Source: an uncultured Oscillospiraceae bacterium (GTDB taxonomy: Bacteria > Bacillota > Clostridia > Oscillospirales > Acutalibacteraceae). From it: a stretch of 64,000 bases of DNA. This document shows, piece by piece, positions 60,037 to 64,000 of this stretch. The position numbers and the translations under genes are program-made. The notes under the pieces are model-generated. The model did no database searches. It was not told where the DNA came from and saw nothing but the letters and a program-made list of their open reading frames with translations. The first letter of the stretch is position 1; each line of letters opens with the position of its first letter. The DNA is taken from NCBI GenBank assembly GCA_900554535.1, contig USIA01000001.1:5712-69711 (forward strand). The letters run 5' to 3'.

Positions 60037-61758
60037 ATGAATACCATCAAGAAATTCATCCACTACTACGGCCCGTACAAAGCGGTCTTTTTTATTGACC
60101 TGATCTGTGCAGCCGTTATCAGTCTGGTAGATCTTGCTTATCCCCAGATTCTTCGTACTATGACAAAAACTCTCTTTACACAGGATAAGGATATGATTCT
60201 TCATGCCCTCCCTGTGATTGCAGCTTCTCTTTTTGTTATGTACATTGTGCAAAGTCTCTGCAAATATTATGTAACCTATCAGGGACATATGATGGGTGCA
60301 AAGATGGAACGTGATATGCGCCGGGAGCTTTTTGACCATTACCAGGAGCTGTCTTTTTCCTATTACAGCAGGAATAATTCCGGTCAGATGATGAGCAAGC
60401 TGGTCAGTGACCTTTTTGACATTTCCGAGTTTGCACATCATGGTCCTGAGAATCTTTTTATCTCTCTGGTAAAGATCGTCGGTGCTTTTATCTTCCTGTT
60501 CTTTATCAACAAGAAGCTTGCACTGCCGCTGATCCTCCTGGTGATCGTAATGTTTGTGTTTTCCTTCCGCCAGAATGCAAAAATGCAGGAAACCTTCATG
60601 GAAAACCGTCGTAAGATCGGAGATGTAAATGCCAGTCTTCAGGATACGCTTTCCGGAATCCGCGTGGTGCAGTCCTTCGCAAACGAGGACATCGAACGTG
60701 CCAAATTTAAGAAAAGCAATGAAGCGTTCCTTGTTTCCAAAAGAGATAATTATCACTGCATGGGAAGTTTCATGAGTTCCAATCTTTTCTTCCAGGGCAT
60801 GATGTACCTGGTAACTCTTGTTTACGGCGGCTATCTGATCGCTCAGGGTGAAATGCAGACTGCAGATCTTGCCATGTATGCCCTGTATATCGGAATCTTT
60901 ATCAGCCCCATCCAGATCCTGGTGGAACTTGTGGAAATGATGCAGAAGGGTCTTTCCGGTTTCCGCCGTTTCCTGGATGTGATGGAAACAGAATCCGAGA
61001 TCAGGGATGCAGACAACGCTGCGGAGCTTACGGACGTGAAAGGACATGTGCGTTACGACCATGTTTCTTTTCATTACAGCGATGATGAAACTCCTGTGCT
61101 TTCCGATATCTCTATTGATATCCCGGCTGGAAAATCCATTGCCCTGGTGGGACCTTCCGGAAGCGGAAAAACCACGATCTGCTCTCTCCTGCCCAGATTT
61201 TATGATGTGACCGGCGGTTCCATTACTGTAGACGGAAAGGATATCCGCGGGCTGACTCTTAAGAGCCTTCGAAGCCAGATCGGTATGGTACAGCAGGATG
61301 TCTATCTTTTTGATGGAACCATCAAGGATAATATTGCCTACGGAAAGCCCGGAGCTTCCGATGAAGAGATCATCAAAGCCGCCAAATGTGCGAGTATCCA
61401 TGACTTTATCATGGAGCTTCCGGATAAATACGACACTTATGTCGGAGAACGTGGCACACGCCTTTCCGGCGGACAGAAGCAGCGGATCTCCATTGCACGT
61501 GTATTCCTTAAGAATCCTCCGATCCTGATCCTGGATGAGGCCACCAGCGCTCTGGATAACGAAAGCGAACGTTGGATTCAGAAGAGTCTGGAGGAACTTT
61601 CAAAAAATCGTACTACCATTACGATCGCGCACCGGCTTTCTACGATCCGTGATGCGGATGAGATCATTGTGATCACGGAGGAGGGTATCGCCGAAAGAGG
61701 CACTCATGCTGAACTGCTTGAGAAGAATGGATTGTATGCTGCATATTACAATATGTAG
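60037..61758 (+). CDS. MsbA-like ABC exporter, homodimeric type
   Basis: This 573-residue half-transporter has six membrane helices (about 1-310) and an ATPase domain with all motifs intact: Walker A GPSGSGKTT, signature LSGGQKQR, Walker B LILDEATSA, switch His TIAHRLST. With no partner gene nearby it likely works as a homodimer. ATG 60037 follows CGGAGG; the frame is open 16 codons further up. Substrate unknown (drug or lipid). Confidence 0.9.
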   Translation: MNTIKKFIHYYGPYKAVFFIDLICAAVISLVDLAYPQILRTMTKTLFTQDKDMILHALPVIAASLFVMYIVQSLCKYYVTYQGHMMGAKMERDMRRELFDHYQELSFSYYSRNNSGQMMSKLVSDLFDISEFAHHGPENLFISLVKIVGAFIFLFFINKKLALPLILLVIVMFVFSFRQNAKMQETFMENRRKIGDVNASLQDTLSGIRVVQSFANEDIERAKFKKSNEAFLVSKRDNYHCMGSFMSSNLFFQGMMYLVTLVYGGYLIAQGEMQTADLAMYALYIGIFISPIQILVELVEMMQKGLSGFRRFLDVMETESEIRDADNAAELTDVKGHVRYDHVSFHYSDDETPVLSDISIDIPAGKSIALVGPSGSGKTTICSLLPRFYDVTGGSITVDGKDIRGLTLKSLRSQIGMVQQDVYLFDGTIKDNIAYGKPGASDEEIIKAAKCASIHDFIMELPDKYDTYVGERGTRLSGGQKQRISIARVFLKNPPILILDEATSALDNESERWIQKSLEELSKNRTTITIAHRLSTIRDADEIIVITEEGIAERGTHAELLEKNGLYAAYYNM

Positions 61759-61810
61759 AAAGATACGAGGGAGGCGCTTCGCTGTCCCACTGAGATTTTT
61801 ATAGGGCAAA

Positions 61811-61867
61811 ATAAAAGGCTGCTGTATACCTTATCAATAGTGATATAGATATATAGCAGTCTTTTTA
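61811..61867. terminator. Terminator between ABC exporter and H1-like gene
   Basis: ATAAAAGGCTGCTGTAT (61811-61827) pairs imperfectly with ATATAGCAGTCTTTTTAT (61850-61867), with T-run to the right and A-run to the left; usable by both converging genes. Confidence 0.7.
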
Positions 61868-61906
61868 TTTGTCAATTACTATCTTTTCAAAAAATTCAAT
61901 CAAAGA

Positions 61907-62350
61907 TTACAGCAGATAAACCGGAAGCTCGTCTTTAATTCCTACTGGCTGGTTGTTGTCCGGCTCATCTTTCTTTGGGGTGAGGAATTTGGCCTGGAGT
62001 TCGTCGGCGTTTCCTCCGCTGATCACGTTCTGGGCTACAGTTCCTGTTGTTTCTGCTGCAGCTGTTTTCTTTGCTGCGGTTTTACATGCTGTTGTTTTTC
62101 TGGTAGTGGTTTTCTTTGCTGTTGTTTTTGTTGCGGCTGCTTTCTTTGCTGTGGTCTTCTTTGCAGGAGCTTTGGCTGCTGTTTTCTTTGCTGTAGTTTT
62201 TTCTGCCGCTTTTTCAGCTGTTTCAGCTTTTACCTCTGACGGCTTCTCTGCTGCTTTAACCTCAGCCTCTTTTACCTCTGTTTTTGTTTCTGTTTTGGAT
62301 GCTTTTTCTGCATTTACTGCTCTTGCGATGCTTGCTTTACCTACTGACAC
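61907..62350 (-). CDS. Histone-H1-like Lys/Ala/Thr-rich protein
   Basis: This 147-residue protein has a central segment (about 50-100) of repeated AKKT/TTAKK/TRKT units like eukaryotic histone H1 tails and bacterial Hc1-type proteins, and a folded-looking C-terminal 45 residues. It likely binds DNA by charge. It starts at GTG 62350, nine bases after AGGAGG, and overlaps the ParA stop by 14 bp, so the two are co-translated. Confidence 0.6.
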   Translation of the reverse strand: MSVGKASIARAVNAEKASKTETKTEVKEAEVKAAEKPSEVKAETAEKAAEKTTAKKTAAKAPAKKTTAKKAAATKTTAKKTTTRKTTACKTAAKKTAAAETTGTVAQNVISGGNADELQAKFLTPKKDEPDNNQPVGIKDELPVYLL

Positions 62351-63128
62351 GATTCATTACCTCCTCTGCCAATGCTATGTACTCTTTTGCGCTGCGGCTG
62401 CTTTTTTTGAACTCCACAACTGGTTCACTGCTGTCCTGGGACCATTCGATGGAGCTGTCTACACGGATAAAAGATTCGAAAAGATAGATTCCTTCCATTT
62501 CTTTCAGTGTTTCCATAGTCTGTTTGAAATAATTCTTTCTGGCATCTGCCTTGGTTACTACGATTCCCAAAACCTTTAAATCCGGAGCGATCTCCCTGAC
62601 TTCATTGAGGAAATCAAACATATTTGCAAGACCAAACATACCCCACGGACTTGCCTCTACCGGAACAAGAACATAATCGGATGCACATAAAATATTCATC
62701 ACCCAGCCGCCAAGAGTAGGCGGTGCATCAATGAGAATGTAATCGTACACTCCGGAATCTTTAACCTTCTGCAGACATTTCCGCAGGATAAACTCTCTCT
62801 GCCATTTTGTAAAAAGCTCATATTCCACGGAGCTCATCAGCGTAGACGACGGAACCAGATCCAGATTCTCATACTTCGTATGCACGATAAAATCGCTGAG
62901 ATCCGACTGATGACCGATAGCATAGTAGAGATTCTTTTCCCCTGCTGCTATCTCAAGCACTTCTTCCTCCGAAAAAAAAGAAAGGGAAAGATTCAGCTGC
63001 ATATCACCGTCTACCATCAGTACCTTCTTACCCATGCCGGCCAGTGCCGCTCCCACATTGGAACAGCTGGTGGACTTTCCGCTGCCGCCCTTATTATTTG
63101 CAAAACAGATCGTTACTGTATTTCCCAT
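62337..63128 (-). CDS. ParA/Soj-family ATPase (orphan)
   Basis: This 263-residue protein has the deviant Walker A NNKGGSGKST (about residues 10-18), Walker A' region VDGDMQLNLS and Walker B YILIDAPPTLG. Such ATPases position DNA or protein cargo by dimerising on the nucleoid. No ParB or parS is seen; the partner is the co-translated H1-like protein. ATG 63128 follows GGGAGG; an in-frame start 13 codons upstream lacks a ribosome site. Confidence 0.87.
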   Translation of the reverse strand: MGNTVTICFANNKGGSGKSTSCSNVGAALAGMGKKVLMVDGDMQLNLSLSFFSEEEVLEIAAGEKNLYYAIGHQSDLSDFIVHTKYENLDLVPSSTLMSSVEYELFTKWQREFILRKCLQKVKDSGVYDYILIDAPPTLGGWVMNILCASDYVLVPVEASPWGMFGLANMFDFLNEVREIAPDLKVLGIVVTKADARKNYFKQTMETLKEMEGIYLFESFIRVDSSIEWSQDSSEPVVEFKKSSRSAKEYIALAEEVMNRVSR

Positions 63129-63175
63129 TACAGCCTCCCGACAACATAATTTCGTATTTTCTGTCACTTGCCCTT

Positions 63176-63204
63176 ATTATAATATAACGTTCTCCTAAAA
63201 ACAA
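63176..63204 (-). promoter_or_regulatory. Promoter of the parA-H1-like operon
   Basis: On the minus strand TTGTTT (63199-63204), 17-bp spacer, TATAAT (63176-63181), about 45 bp before the start codon. Confidence 0.6.
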
Positions 63205-63270
63205 GCACATCCCCCATAAAACCACGAAAACCGACAAAATAACCTCACATAAAACAACAGTATATACACC

Positions 63271-63309
63271 CAAAAACAGCAGGTTCCGGATCACTCCGAA
63301 AACCTGCTG
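63271..63309 (-). terminator. Terminator after the truncated permease
   Basis: Read leftward: CAGCAGGTTTTCGGA (63309-63295) pairs with TCCGGAACCTGCTG (63290-63277), followed by TTTTT. The original 3' end of the sugar transporter operon is thus preserved. Confidence 0.8.
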
Positions 63310-63329
63310 TCCTGATTCGCTGACTATTA

Positions 63330-63533
63330 TTATTTTACGATAAAAGATTTTCTCTTGCTGACAACATCGAAGATAACCGCTGCCAGAAGAACCATACCTT
63401 TAACAACCTTCTGGATATTCTGGTCAATACCCATGATACTCATGCCAAGATTCAGAACACCCATCAGAAGTGCACCAATGATAACACCAGGAACTGTACC
63501 GGTACCACCATAAGCAGAAGCACCACCAATAAG
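63330..63533 (-). pseudogene. 5'-truncated sugar ABC transporter permease (ribose/xylose/galactose type)
   Basis: The last 67 codons of a permease are present: LIGGASAYGGTGTVPGVIIG ... GMVLLAAVIFDVVSKRKS, typical of the C-terminus of RbsC/MglC/XylH-like proteins. Upstream of the first Leu codon an in-frame TGA occurs at once, with no start or ribosome site, so at least 250 residues are missing. Its terminator remains. The cause is a deletion or rearrangement that joined it to the isoaspartyl dipeptidase region. Confidence 0.8.
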
Positions 63534-63565
63534 TCAATCACAGTCCTTCTCCTGTATGTTTTTCC

Positions 63566-64000
63566 TTACTGCTCGAATCTGCCCTTCATCTTCACTTCCT
63601 GCTCCCACACAGCGACCTTGCCGCGGGCAAACAGGCTGTTGATGTTGAGATTCTCATCCAGTACCAGAAGGTCTGCGTCTGCGCCTTCCGCTACACAGCC
63701 CTTGATTCCTTCTTTGCCAAGGAGTACGGCCGGAGTGCTGGTCAGAAGCTGTAAGGCATCCTCCAGCGGCATGCCCTCTCTTACCAGGATCTGGATGGTA
63801 CGGTGCAGATACTTCGGGGACGCGTAGGTCAGGCCAATGCACTCGCCCTCTTCGTTGAAGCGCGGCTGGCTTCCGAACGCGTCACTGGACATGGTTACAT
63901 GATCCAGGCTCACATCTTCGCGGTGCAACAGCTCATAGAGCTTCAGAGCATCGGATTCGACCTCCACATCATCGGCGCCGGCGGTGCAGTCAATGTAGCC
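63566..64000 (-). CDS. iadA: Isoaspartyl dipeptidase (IadA) C-terminal part, cut by window edge
   Basis: The visible 144 codons continue to the window end without a stop. They match the amidohydrolase IadA, which cleaves beta-aspartyl dipeptides: catalytic Asp in VTMSSDAFGSQPRFNEEG and the C-terminal beta-sandwich segment GCVAEGADADLLVLDENLNI. The reading frame at 64000 starts GYIDCTAG. The gene is likely intact beyond the window. Confidence 0.75.
   Translation of the reverse strand, partial: GYIDCTAGADDVEVESDALKLYELLHREDVSLDHVTMSSDAFGSQPRFNEEGECIGLTYASPKYLHRTIQILVREGMPLEDALQLLTSTPAVLLGKEGIKGCVAEGADADLLVLDENLNINSLFARGKVAVWEQEVKMKGRFEQ

Noticed and set aside
59944..61401. Long open frame antisense to the third ABC exporter
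   Set aside because: His-rich translation without motifs; the sense strand encodes a complete ABC protein.

Overview
The window looks like a chromosomal segment of a Clostridia member, most likely a gut Lachnospiraceae. The flanking genes have moderate GC, AGGAGG-type ribosome sites, an ATP-type PEP carboxykinase, a LicT-controlled glucose PTS, a seven-gene tRNA operon and several half-size ABC exporters. The species cannot be named from sequence alone.

Layout. 1-5299 is host DNA: the start of a DtxR-type metal regulator, a divergent heterodimeric ABC exporter and a transglutaminase-like protein. About 5.6-38.19 kb is an integrative and conjugative element (ICE) of roughly 32.5 kb with a Tn1549-like backbone and a TnpX-like large serine recombinase. 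Its backbone is clearly richer in GC than the host DNA. From left to right it holds RepA_N initiation, a type IV secretion and coupling block (PcfB, VirD4, Maff2, VirB6, PrgI/VirB3, VirB4), a cytosine methyltransferase, an NlpC/P60 hydrolase, DUF4315/DUF4366, topoisomerase III, a very large polyvalent anti-restriction protein, TTRAP, a BRO protein, and relaxase plus MobC reading leftward. The cargo at 26.4-34.3 kb has lower GC: an ECF-type transporter (S, T, fused A), an AraC regulator, an IrtAB/YbtPQ-like ABC pair and a DtxR repressor. This reads as a metal-siderophore uptake module without biosynthesis genes. Control genes (XRE, sigma-like, HTH) and TnpW plus recombinase close the element beside a tRNA operon.

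38.2-64.0 kb is host DNA again: tRNAs (Pro, Gly, Arg, His, Gln, Lys, Leu, transcribed leftward), a vestigial sigma-like protein, an operon of a lipid/protein methyltransferase-like enzyme, a GH3-family enzyme and a 7TM-GAF-GGDEF-HD-GYP protein, a tight RNA/nucleotide housekeeping operon (phosphodiesterase, THUMP methyltransferase, RdgB, phosphodiesterase), rhodanese, a CDF metal exporter with a long structured leader, pckA, a ThrE-type exporter, a LysR/YoaK pair, licT-ptsG with an RNA antiterminator, another ABC exporter, an orphan ParA with a histone-H1-like protein, a 5'-truncated sugar permease, and the end of an isoaspartyl dipeptidase.

Most notable: (1) iterons plus an AT-rich stretch inside repA, a likely ICE replication origin; (2) the methyltransferase, whose target-recognition segment reads convincingly in another frame (two compensating frameshifts); (3) a shared 21-bp operator at identical spacing from two promoters flanking the AraC gene; (4) candidate structured RNAs at 36.1 kb and 50.0 kb; (5) the ICE right end lying directly against the tRNA operon terminator.
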